Below, in pieces: positions 1 through 7,202 of a stretch of DNA of 24,622 nt (positions are counted from its first letter, which is position 1; every line of letters begins with the position of its first letter). The stretch comes from an uncultured Collinsella sp. (lineage in GTDB: Bacteria > Actinomycetota > Coriobacteriia > Coriobacteriales > Coriobacteriaceae), in contig CAAEOL010000040.1 in the NCBI GenBank assembly GCA_900757595.1, forward strand, positions 1 through 24,622, read 5' to 3'. The notes beneath the pieces were generated by a model. It was not told the DNA's origin, made no database searches, and was given only the letters and a program-made list of their open reading frames with translations. Both the position numbers and the translations under genes were made by a program.

Positions 1-223
1 AAGCAGAGTCGTTCAAAAGGTTATTAGTGGCCGGGCCCGCTCCCTTACGTACCACCATTGGGAACTTTGGCTGATAGTTATAGCGCAATGGGGGTTTGGC
101 TGAAGGGACCTTTGGTATCCGTTCGGACACTTTGGCCCTCGATGAGCGTTTGGCTGATTGCTGCTTTGGGTACTGTTTGGGTTACTTTGGGTTTGTTTGA
201 TTTTTAATTGTTGGAGGGCTTGT
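1..223 (+). other. Intergenic leader upstream of the nitroreductase gene, with TTTGG repeats
   Basis: No gene can be supported here. The stretch is rich in G and T on the plus strand: bases 181-240 (running into the gene) are T 32, G 16, A 8, C 4. The pentamer TTTGG occurs eight times between 66 and 190 (starts 66, 95, 111, 131, 149, 165, 176, 186). Three copies are the longer TTTGGCTGA (66, 95, 149). A hydrophobic reading frame runs from 158 into the downstream gene, but the gene's own ribosome binding site lies at 213-218, so this part is probably untranslated. No convincing -35/-10 pair was seen. Confidence 0.5.
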
Positions 224-754
224 ATGTCTTATTTGGATCTGGCTCGGGGTCGGTATTCTTGTCGTGAGTTTGAAGATCGGGCTGTGGAGCAGGCTGTGGT
301 GGATGCCATTGTTGAGGCTGGGCGGATTGCTCCTTCTGCTTGTAATAATCATCCTTCTCGTGTGATGGTGTTGGATACGCCTGAGCTTCTGGAGAAGGCT
401 GCTGCTTGTCAGCCTCGGTTCGCTCGTGATGGATCTATCTTTGGCGCTCCGCTCATCTTCCTTATTTGTAGCGTTACCGAAGACGCTTGGGTGCGCCCGT
501 ATGACCAGATGAATTCCAGTGAAATCGATACGTCCATAGTGTGCGATCAGATGATGATGGAGGCCACCGAGCAGGGCCTGGGAACGTGCTGGGTATGCCA
601 TTTTAAGCCCGAGGTGGCACAGGAGCAGTTCAATCTGCCCAAGGGCGTCTATCCCTATCACATGCTCGTCTGCGGATATCCTGCCAACCACATCGCCGAT
701 CCCGAGCATCGCGAGGCCCGTACCATTCCCCTCTCCGACTTCCTCCTCAAGTAG
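224..754 (+). CDS. Nitroreductase-family FMN-dependent oxidoreductase
   Basis: Predicted 176-residue cytoplasmic flavoprotein of the nitroreductase fold, expected to bind FMN and reduce a nitro, quinone or similar acceptor with NAD(P)H. The real substrate cannot be read from sequence. The N-terminal RYSCREF (residues 10-16) matches the R-x-S-x-R-x-F phosphate-binding start of the family. The IAPSACNNHPSRVMVL segment and the later EATEQGLGTCWV stretch are also typical, and the length fits the short subfamily. The ATG at 224 is chosen because GGAGGG at 213-218 precedes it with 5-base spacing; an upstream in-frame extension to 158 has no such signal. This is the only plus-strand gene, convergent with divIVA. 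Codons 1-65 end almost only in G or T (one C, one A), while the 3' part is C-ending like the rest of the window. This suggests a mosaic origin or local strand-biased mutation. Confidence 0.85.
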   Translation: MSYLDLARGRYSCREFEDRAVEQAVVDAIVEAGRIAPSACNNHPSRVMVLDTPELLEKAAACQPRFARDGSIFGAPLIFLICSVTEDAWVRPYDQMNSSEIDTSIVCDQMMMEATEQGLGTCWVCHFKPEVAQEQFNLPKGVYPYHMLVCGYPANHIADPEHREARTIPLSDFLLK

Positions 755-801
755 ATTTTGGGACATGCCCTAAAACCTATCCTTGACCGCTCACCCATTC
801 G

Positions 802-839
802 CCGAGTTCTGCGCCACAATGTGCAGGGCTCGGTTTTTT
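802..839 (+). terminator. Rho-independent terminator of the nitroreductase gene
   Basis: An 11-bp stem is formed by 802-812 (CCGAGTTCTGC) and 823-833 (GCAGGGCTCGG). It includes two G-U pairs and a 10-base loop, and is followed by six T at 834-839. It lies 48 bases after the stop codon of the plus-strand gene. Confidence 0.85.
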
Positions 840-864
840 ATGTTGCGCGCCCCTGCACAGTCAT

Positions 865-894
865 AAAAAAGGACCCGCAAGCTGCGGGTCCTTT
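865..894 (-). terminator. Rho-independent terminator after divIVA
   Basis: A 12-bp perfect stem pairs 868-879 (AAAGGACCCGCA) with 883-894, with a 3-base loop. On the minus strand it is followed by a run of T (complement of the A run at 865-870). It ends the leftward sepF-yggT-divIVA transcript. The same hairpin may also back up the plus-strand terminator, although the plus-strand tail (CTAGGC) is poor in T. Confidence 0.85.
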
Positions 895-920
895 CTAGGC
901 ACTAAATTGTAGGCCGAATG

Positions 921-1595
921 TTAGTCCAGGTCGTCGGCGGCAAAGTTGTCGATCGGGGCGAAGGGATCGGCCACGGGGACAACCGGGTCAGCGACGGGCA
1001 GCGGCTCGGCGGGAACAGTCACCGCAGGAGAAGCGGCAGAACCGACCGGCGTGGAGGCCATGAGGTCGGCCGGGAAGGAGTTCTGGGCATCGTCCATGAA
1101 GTGCTGGATGAGCTTGAGGTACTCGGCCTTGAACTCCTCACGGGAAGCCTTGAGACGATCGATCTCCTCGAGCTCGGCCTGCTTTTCGGTCAGAGCCTGG
1201 CGGATAACCTCGCGGGCCTTGGCGTCAGCCTCGTTGCGGATACGCTCAGCATTCTCGTTGGCATCGTTGACGATGGTCTCAGCGGTCTGCTGGGCAGCGA
1301 TCAGGGCAGCGGAAATCTGGCGCTCCTGAGCGGAGAAGTCAGGGGCGGGAGCAGCCACGGGGGCGGCAGGAACGGCCTGGGCGGTGGCATCCTGAGCCTG
1401 GGCAAGCTGAGCCTGCGCATCGGCAAGCTGCTGCTCGGTAGCAGTCAGACGACCCTTAAGGTCGACAATCTTAGCGAGCATAGCGTCAACCTCGGAAGAC
1501 AGCGTCTCCAAGAAGACGTCGACCTCGGCAGGATCGTAGCCACGCTTGGCCTCAGAGAAAGTCTGAGCCTGGATGTCTGCGGGGGTAATAGCCAT
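921..1595 (-). CDS. divIVA: DivIVA-family polar/septal coiled-coil protein
   Basis: 224-residue cytoplasmic scaffold expected to sense membrane curvature at poles and septa. In actinobacteria relatives (Wag31/DivIVA) it organises polar growth. Residues 1-50 match the DivIVA N-terminal domain (ITPADIQAQTFSEAKRGYDP, then EVDVFLETLSSEVDAML). Coiled coil is visible from about 30-72, and again from about 88-170 (Ala/Glu/Gln-rich heptads). An Ala/Pro-rich linker lies at 74-86, and the C-terminal tail (182-216) is rich in Pro, Val and Ala, with PVADP and PVADPF repeated. The start at 1595 has AGGAGA six bases upstream. It is the last gene of the leftward sepF-yggT-divIVA group, 61 bases after yggT, and is followed by a strong terminator. 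The dcw-tail position supports a division or polarity role. Confidence 0.93.
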   Translation of the reverse strand: MAITPADIQAQTFSEAKRGYDPAEVDVFLETLSSEVDAMLAKIVDLKGRLTATEQQLADAQAQLAQAQDATAQAVPAAPVAAPAPDFSAQERQISAALIAAQQTAETIVNDANENAERIRNEADAKAREVIRQALTEKQAELEEIDRLKASREEFKAEYLKLIQHFMDDAQNSFPADLMASTPVGSAASPAVTVPAEPLPVADPVVPVADPFAPIDNFAADDLD

Positions 1596-1656
1596 AACAA
1601 GTCTCCTTTTTCATCGCCTCGGCGCTACACGCCCGACGTAAGTTACTAAGTCAGTT

Positions 1657-1938
1657 CTATACGAGTATACCTATAAGAAGCTGCAGAACCAGCCTCTGCA
1701 CCAACTGCAACGCAATAATCGCAACGACCGGCGAAAAATCGATACCGCCCATCGGCGGGATGAAACGACGGAACAGGTTGAGCCACGGACCGCACACGCT
1801 ATCGAGCACCGCGGCAATATCCTGAAGCAAACCACCCTGCTTCATGGGAATCCACGTCATAAAGCAGTAGACGACAATGAGCGTGGAATAGAAGTTGAAC
1901 AGTGTGTTGACCAGTTGGATGATAGTGTAGATGTTGAT
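1657..1938 (-). CDS. YggT-family small membrane protein with a likely non-AUG (ATC) start
   Basis: YggT family proteins are small two-helix membrane proteins, commonly next to sepF and divIVA; their function is not settled. The frame reads NIYTIIQLVNTLFNFYSTL, then a Cys/Phe turn and MTWIPMKQGG, then FRRFIPPMGGIDFSP (the conserved loop), then a second hydrophobic helix ending in ILV. Starting at the first ATG (1860) would give only 67 residues and would cut off the first membrane helix. Upstream of it there is no ATG, GTG or TTG before the sepF stop at 1960-1962. The best start is ATC at 1938-1936, because GAGGAG at 1950-1945 sits six bases before it; this gives 93 residues, a normal YggT length. 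The frame is the same as sepF, so readthrough of the sepF TAA is a second possibility, and a sequencing error a third. Confidence 0.8.
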   Translation of the reverse strand: MNIYTIIQLVNTLFNFYSTLIVVYCFMTWIPMKQGGLLQDIAAVLDSVCGPWLNLFRRFIPPMGGIDFSPVVAIIALQLVQRLVLQLLIGILV

Positions 1939-1959
1939 GGGGATCTCCTCGTCTTGTCT

Positions 1960-2682
1960 TTACTTAAGGTAGCCGTCGGCACGAAGCTTCTTGAGATCGG
2001 AATCTTTGACCTCGCAGCCGGCGGGCAGCACCATGAACACGCGGTCGCCCACCTCCTTGACCGTGGCGCCCAGACCGCAGGCAAAGCCGTAAGAGAAGTC
2101 CAAGACGCGCTTGGCAACTTCGGTGCGTACGCCCACAAAAATCAGTGCGACAGGCTGCTTGGTGCGAACGCGGCGCACCACAGTCTCCACGTCGTCATAG
2201 CTCTCGGGGCGCAGGACATAGGCCGGCAGCTGCGGCGTGGCGTTGATGATATTGCTCGCATAGGCCGAGGCATCGCTCGGTGCAGGCGCGGGCGCAGCGG
2301 CGGCACGGGCGCGGGTGTTCTCGGCGTAGCTCGACGGCGTGTCATAGGCACCAGGACGATAACCGCTCGCAACACTGTCCTGCGAGCGCGAAGGCGGGTT
2401 ATACGTCGTGGCATGGCGGGAGTCATCGCCGACCAGCTGACCGGAGCGCGTATACACGGCAACCGACTCAGCTTCACCACGGCGCGTCTGACCAAGTAGG
2501 CCGTTGCTCGGCTCGTCTTGGGTGTAGAAGCCCTCGCCCGAAGCACCGCTGTAGCCGTTGCCCTGATAACCATCGTCATAGCCGTCGTCGTAGCCGTAGT
2601 CGTCGTCCTGGCCATAGCCCTGGTCGTAACCCCGCTGGCCGCCCAGGTGCATCTTATTTTTAATCTCGTCAAGGAAGCCCAT
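1960..2682 (-). CDS. sepF: SepF, FtsZ-binding membrane anchor of the division ring
   Basis: 240-residue cytoplasmic protein. In bacteria lacking FtsA, SepF bundles FtsZ and ties it to the membrane. Residues 1-14 (MGFLDEIKNKMHLG) fit the amphipathic membrane-binding helix. Residues 19-53 are a Tyr/Asp/Gly-rich low-complexity stretch with eight Tyr (QGYGQDDDYGYDDGYDDGY and flanks). Then comes a long Ser/Ala/Pro linker to about 150. The globular SepF domain follows at 152-225 (AYVLRPESYDDVE, KQPVALIFVGV, RVLDFSYGFACGLG, RVFMVLPAG). The start at 2682 is chosen over upstream in-frame codons because GAGAGGA precedes it by seven bases. No ftsA occurs in the window, so SepF is the probable FtsZ tether here. 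It follows yggS by 60 bases and precedes yggT by 21. Confidence 0.95.
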   Translation of the reverse strand: MGFLDEIKNKMHLGGQRGYDQGYGQDDDYGYDDGYDDGYQGNGYSGASGEGFYTQDEPSNGLLGQTRRGEAESVAVYTRSGQLVGDDSRHATTYNPPSRSQDSVASGYRPGAYDTPSSYAENTRARAAAAPAPAPSDASAYASNIINATPQLPAYVLRPESYDDVETVVRRVRTKQPVALIFVGVRTEVAKRVLDFSYGFACGLGATVKEVGDRVFMVLPAGCEVKDSDLKKLRADGYLK

Positions 2683-2742
2683 GGTTGTGTCCTCTCGCGG
2701 TTTAGTGCAGGCGCCCCGATAATCAGTGCGCACTTCAGAGCC

Positions 2743-3480
2743 TTATTTTACTGCAAACTCCGGGCTAAATACTACCCTGCCCAGGCGAACGAGCGTAGAG
2801 CCCTCCTCAAGGGCAGGCTCAAAGTCCTCGCTCATGCCGCAGGAAAGCTCAGGCAGGTTCAAATCGGGATGCACCGCCTCCAGCTCATCCCTCAGCTCAC
2901 GAAGCCCCGCAAAGGTGCGGCGTGCCACATCCTTATTCCCCCGGGGCGCCATAGTCATAAGCCCCTGTACGCAAATTCCCTCAAGTTCCGCAAGCTCACC
3001 CGCGGCGGCGCGAATCTCATCGGGCGAAAAGCCTCCCTTCGACTCCTCACCACTCACATTGACCTCGATGAGCACACGCTGGGGGCCGGCGAGCTCGCCT
3101 GCCTCAATCTTGCGGACAGCACGGCTCGAGATCGCCTGCGCCAGATGCAGCGAACCCACCGAGTGAATCAGCTCGGCTGAGCCCAGCACCGCATTGATCT
3201 TATTGGTCTGCAGGTTGCCGATCATATCGAAGCGCACCTCGGGCAGCTCCGGATGCTCCGCCAGACCCGTGAGCTTGCGAACCAGCTCCTGCGGGCGGTT
3301 CTCGGCAAAATGGCGATACCCCGTCTGGATGGCAGCAACAGTCTCATCGACACCAACGGTCTTGGACACGGCAATGAGGCGCGCGGCGTCGTGGGGGCGG
3401 CCCGCGCGATCGAGCGCCGCATAAAAACGTTCCAGAATCTGCTCGCGGCGAGCGCGCATCAAGTCCAAATAGTTATCCAT
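2743..3480 (-). CDS. yggS: YggS/PLPBP-type pyridoxal phosphate homeostasis protein
   Basis: 245-residue cytoplasmic PLP-binding protein with an alanine-racemase-like TIM-barrel N-domain fold but no known enzymatic activity. The family buffers free pyridoxal phosphate and affects amino acid and keto acid balance. The PLP lysine is in LIAVSKTVG (K40). Other family motifs are HFAENRPQELVRK, IGNLQTNKI, VLIEVNVSGEESKGGF, GLMTMAP, LSCGMSEDFEPAL and the terminal LVRLGRVVFS. The ATG at 3480 is preceded by GGAGG with nine-base spacing. Upstream in-frame residues to 3564 are not family-like and would run through a strong hairpin. It lies between phoU and sepF; in most actinobacteria it directly follows pgeF, so here the two are separated by the pst operon. 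Confidence 0.93.
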   Translation of the reverse strand: MDNYLDLMRARREQILERFYAALDRAGRPHDAARLIAVSKTVGVDETVAAIQTGYRHFAENRPQELVRKLTGLAEHPELPEVRFDMIGNLQTNKINAVLGSAELIHSVGSLHLAQAISSRAVRKIEAGELAGPQRVLIEVNVSGEESKGGFSPDEIRAAAGELAELEGICVQGLMTMAPRGNKDVARRTFAGLRELRDELEAVHPDLNLPELSCGMSEDFEPALEEGSTLVRLGRVVFSPEFAVK

Positions 3481-3530
3481 TGCCAATCGCCTCCGCTGAC
3501 AGCCAAACAAGTAGTCCCATGCTAACGCAA

Positions 3531-3562
3531 GAGCGCGGCCCCGCATGTGCAAGGCCGCGCTC
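3531..3562 (-). terminator. Strong GC hairpin between phoU and yggS (weak terminator or processing site)
   Basis: A perfect 10-bp stem pairs GAGCGCGGCC (3531-3540) with GGCCGCGCTC (3553-3562) around a 12-base loop, 38 bases after the phoU stop. The minus-strand tail after the stem is TTGCGTTAGC, so the U-run is poor. It may act as a partial terminator, an RNA 3'-end stabiliser, or a processing point between the pst and yggS-sepF groups. Confidence 0.5.
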
Positions 3563-3599
3563 ACTTAGGTATTTACAATCTTTCGACGAACGGGGTCAC

Positions 3600-4457
3600 T
3601 TACTCCTCGTCGTCCTCGCCATCGTCCTCGTCCTCAAGATGATCGAGCAGGTAGCGAAGACCCTCGCTGACCTCGTTAGCGGGCACCTTGGCAACGTAGC
3701 GAGCGTCGACGGCGGGCCTCATGATAACACCCTCGCCCGAAGGCACGCGCATGCTCTCGAGCTCATCCTCGTCCACACGGGCGATATCGCCGGCGTTCAT
3801 ACGCTGACCAGTCAACAGGAAGGTCAGACGGCAAGCGGCATCGATGGAAATCGAAGCGATGCGATCGAGGTAGCGCGAAACCATGATAGCGCGGCGCAGG
3901 TCGTCATAGTTGCTGTCGTCGTCCATAAAGTCGCCCGTATCCATACGGTTAAAGGTGCGGAAGAACTTCTCGTAGGCGGCGTGCACCGGCTCGTCCTCGA
4001 CGGCCAAGTTGCAGATGATGGACATGTCATTGGTGACGAGCGCAGAAAGCGAAGAGCCCAGCACCTGGTAAACAGCTTCGGCCTCGGCCTCAACCGTACC
4101 GACGAGCTCCTGGGGCAGCGAGATGTCGGCCTTGACCATGTGACGCGTGGCACGGCAGATCTGACGGACCTTATCGGTCATGCGCTGCAGGTTAAAGTCG
4201 ACGTAGATAATCGTCTGCAGCAAGCGGAAGTCGGAGGCGGCCGGCGACTGCGTGGCGATCAGGTTGTAGCACACGGCCTCCAAGTTGGCGCAGCGCGCGT
4301 CAATCGAAAGCGTGCGCTTCTTGGTCTTGGTGGCGAGCTTGCGGTCGTCGGTCACATAGGCCTTAACGGCATCGTGGAGGGCCAGATCGACGGCCTCGTA
4401 GATGCTCAGCATCTCGTGGCGGGCCTCGATGAGCTGACGGGAAAACAGTTTACGCAT
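3600..4457 (-). CDS. phoU: PhoU-family phosphate transport regulator
   Basis: 285-residue cytoplasmic helical protein. PhoU binds the Pst transporter and, where present, the PhoR sensor kinase, to shut the Pho response and limit phosphate uptake when phosphate is plentiful. Two PhoU repeats of about 90 residues are visible, each with a metal-binding-type acidic region (ARCANLEAVCYNLI... DFNLQRMTDKVRQI; and DDLRRAIMVSRYLDRIASISIDA). The protein is longer than the usual 220-240 residues because of a C-terminal extension ending in a very acidic tail (EDEDDGEDDEE). The start has GGAGTGA upstream. It is the last gene of the pst group, 92 bases after pstB; that gap has dyads, so phoU may be expressed at a different level. 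No phoR or phoB is present in the window. Confidence 0.9.
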   Translation of the reverse strand: MRKLFSRQLIEARHEMLSIYEAVDLALHDAVKAYVTDDRKLATKTKKRTLSIDARCANLEAVCYNLIATQSPAASDFRLLQTIIYVDFNLQRMTDKVRQICRATRHMVKADISLPQELVGTVEAEAEAVYQVLGSSLSALVTNDMSIICNLAVEDEPVHAAYEKFFRTFNRMDTGDFMDDDSNYDDLRRAIMVSRYLDRIASISIDAACRLTFLLTGQRMNAGDIARVDEDELESMRVPSGEGVIMRPAVDARYVAKVPANEVSEGLRYLLDHLEDEDDGEDDEE

Positions 4458-4549
4458 GGTTCACTCCAATCAGTTGGGTGCGGTCATGCCGCCCGCACAG
4501 TGAATACGCACCGGACCAGGTCCGATCGGCTTGGGACTAGTCGCACCGA
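4458..4549 (-). promoter_or_regulatory. pstB-phoU intergenic region with three dyads
   Basis: The other pst junctions are 1 to 12 bases, but this one is 92. It holds a 6-bp stem (4478-4483 with 4493-4498, 9-base loop), a 13-base palindrome CGGACCAGGTCCG (4512-4524), and a distant inverted repeat GATCGG/CCGATC (4524-4529 with 4546-4551) that touches the pstB stop. These could fold as an RNA stabiliser or attenuator, or serve as an operator. No clear promoter was seen. Confidence 0.35.
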
Positions 4550-5353
<804 letters not shown>

Positions 5354-5365
5354 GGGACTCCTTAA

Positions 5366-6271
5366 CTAGCGACGCTTGCGCGACAGGAAGCGCGCAAACA
5401 GGTTGAAGGCCAGAATGATCACCATCAGCAAGAGCGCGGTGCCGTAGGCTGCGTTCATGTTGATGCCGTCGTTGGCAAGCAGGTACAGGTGAACGGTCAT
5501 GGGGCGGCCGGAATCGAGCGGCGAGATAGGTAGATTGATGGCCTGGCCCATGGTGTAGAGCACCACGGCGGTCTCGCCAATGGCACGGCCGATGGCAAGG
5601 ACAATGCCCGTGGCAATACGGCCAAAGGCAGAAGGAAGCACAATCTTGGAGACAACCTGCCACTTGGTGGCGCCCAGGCCATACGCGCCCCAACGGATAT
5701 AGCGCGGAACGGCGCGAATGGCCTCTTCGGTGGTGCGCATGACGATGGGAAGCATCAAGAGCGCGAGCGCCAGAGCGGCCGAGACCATCGAAAGGCCCAG
5801 ACCCATAGCCTCGACAAACAAGGCGTAGCCAAACAGGCCCATAACGATGGAGGGCACCGAGGCCAAAGCGTCAGCAGCGTAGCGAATGAGCTCAACGATC
5901 TTGCCCTGCTTGGCGTACTCGGCCAGATAGACGGCTGCCAGCACAGCGATCGGCGTGCAGATAAGCATGGCGAGCGCCGTCACATAGACGGTCGAGACGA
6001 TCGTGGGCCAAATACCGCCCTCGGCGTTGACGCCCTGGGGCCAACCGAAGATAAAGTCGAGCGAGATGTGTGGCAGGCCGTTGATGACCACGTAGGCGAT
6101 GATAGCGACCAGCACCAGCGTGGTGATGTATGCCGCGGCACGGAACACGCCAAGCATGATCTTGTTGGACAGGTCCTTGTTGATGCGGCCCTTCTTGCCG
6201 TGGGAAAGGGCACGCTTGATGCGCTCGCGCGACGAGGTCGTATCGACCGTCGTGTCAACGGAATCGGACAT
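5366..6271 (-). CDS. pstA: PstA, phosphate ABC transporter permease
   Basis: 301-residue inner membrane permease that pairs with PstC to form the phosphate channel. About six membrane helices are visible, the first near residues 45-70 after a basic cytoplasmic N-terminus (about 40 residues, rich in Ser, Lys, Arg). The coupling (EAA) loop is GLGATKWQVVSKIVLPSAFGR followed by IGRAIGETAVVLY, as expected for Pst permeases. GAGGGGG lies six bases before the ATG. The gap to pstC is three bases, so translation of the two permeases is likely coupled. Confidence 0.96.
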   Translation of the reverse strand: MSDSVDTTVDTTSSRERIKRALSHGKKGRINKDLSNKIMLGVFRAAAYITTLVLVAIIAYVVINGLPHISLDFIFGWPQGVNAEGGIWPTIVSTVYVTALAMLICTPIAVLAAVYLAEYAKQGKIVELIRYAADALASVPSIVMGLFGYALFVEAMGLGLSMVSAALALALLMLPIVMRTTEEAIRAVPRYIRWGAYGLGATKWQVVSKIVLPSAFGRIATGIVLAIGRAIGETAVVLYTMGQAINLPISPLDSGRPMTVHLYLLANDGINMNAAYGTALLLMVIILAFNLFARFLSRKRR

Positions 6272-6274
6272 AGC

Positions 6275-7201
6275 CTACCCCCTCTTCTTCTTGGAAACCA
6301 GGCGGACGATGCCCACCAGCGTGGCGGAAATGATAAACAGGACCACGCCCATGCCGAACAGCGCCGAGCGATGCAGACCCGAGGAATAGCTCATGTCGAG
6401 CGCAATCTGGCTCGTGAGCGTCGAGATGGGGCTCGCAATGCTGTCGGGAATAACCGGGGCGTTACCCACGACCATGAGCACGGCCATGGTCTCGCCGATG
6501 GCACGGCCCATACCCAGCACGATGGCATCCACGATACCCAGCTTGGCGGCAGGTAACACGACCTTATAGATAGTCTGCCACTTGGTGGCGCCCATGGCAT
6601 ACGATGCCTCGCGAATGCCCATGGGAATGGAATTGAGAGCATCGATGGTAAGCGTCGTGATGGTGGGCACGATCATAATGGCGAGCACGAACCACGCCGT
6701 CAGCGCGCCAAAACCAAGACCGCCGGTCAGTTGTGCGATAAACGGGCGGATGATGATCATGCCAAAGAAGCCATAGATGATAGAAGGGATGCCGGCCAAC
6801 AGGTCAACGGCAGGGCTGATGAGCTTGCGCACGCGCTTGCTGGCGATCTCGACCAGATACACGGCCGTGCCCACGCCTAGGGGCACACCCATGGCGAGCG
6901 CGCCGACGGTCACCAGACCCGAGCCGGCAAGCAGCGACACGATGCCGTAGTGACCCTCAGAGGGCGCCCACGTAAAGCTAAAGAAGTCCGCCAGACCGAT
7001 GTCGGTAAAGACGGGCAGCGCCGAGTACGTGGTAAAGACAAAAATCAGGATGACGGTAACAACCGCCAAGAACGCGCAGGCAAAAAAGATCCACTGCAGC
7101 GCCTTCTCCTTGATATAGGTGCTGCGCGATACGAGCGCCAGCTCGCGCTTCTTGGGCGCCTGAGCATTCTGCTCAGTCTGGGAGTTTTCCTGTGCTTCCA
7201 T
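6275..7201 (-). CDS. pstC: PstC, phosphate ABC transporter permease
   Basis: 308-residue membrane permease, partner of PstA. It has an N-terminal cytoplasmic segment of about 30 residues, then about six helices. The first is long (FFACAFLAVVTVILIFVF), followed by the periplasmic loop with FFSFTWAPSEGHYGIVSLL. The coupling loop is AMGATKWQTIYKVVLPAAKLG followed by GMGRAIGETMAVLMVVGN. The ATG at 7201 is preferred: AGGGGAG ends eight bases upstream, and only one base separates it from the pstS stop. A GTG three codons further upstream would overlap pstS and abuts the Shine-Dalgarno directly. It is tightly linked to pstS and pstA. Confidence 0.95.
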   Translation of the reverse strand: MEAQENSQTEQNAQAPKKRELALVSRSTYIKEKALQWIFFACAFLAVVTVILIFVFTTYSALPVFTDIGLADFFSFTWAPSEGHYGIVSLLAGSGLVTVGALAMGVPLGVGTAVYLVEIASKRVRKLISPAVDLLAGIPSIIYGFFGMIIIRPFIAQLTGGLGFGALTAWFVLAIMIVPTITTLTIDALNSIPMGIREASYAMGATKWQTIYKVVLPAAKLGIVDAIVLGMGRAIGETMAVLMVVGNAPVIPDSIASPISTLTSQIALDMSYSSGLHRSALFGMGVVLFIISATLVGIVRLVSKKKRG

Positions 7202-7202
7202 G

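Noticed and set aside
158..223. Extension of the nitroreductase to a hydrophobic N-terminus starting at 158
   Set aside because: The ribosome binding site GGAGGG at 213-218 lies inside it and points to ATG 224. The family fold begins right after that ATG. The hydrophobic reading comes from the TTTGG/GT-rich bases.
1857..2138. 93-codon minus-strand frame overlapping sepF and yggT
   Set aside because: It overlaps the conserved SepF domain in another frame, contains no YggT sequence, and is Ser/Arg/Pro-rich like other shadow frames.
2548..2630. Trinucleotide-like repeats in sepF as a CRISPR or tandem-repeat locus
   Set aside because: These bases encode the Tyr/Asp/Gly linker in frame; units are irregular and there are no spacers.
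3500..3508. TTTGGCTG upstream of yggS as a further copy of the left-edge repeat
   Set aside because: A single 8-mer copy, with none of the neighbouring repeats, and the same word also occurs inside rsmH, so chance is enough.
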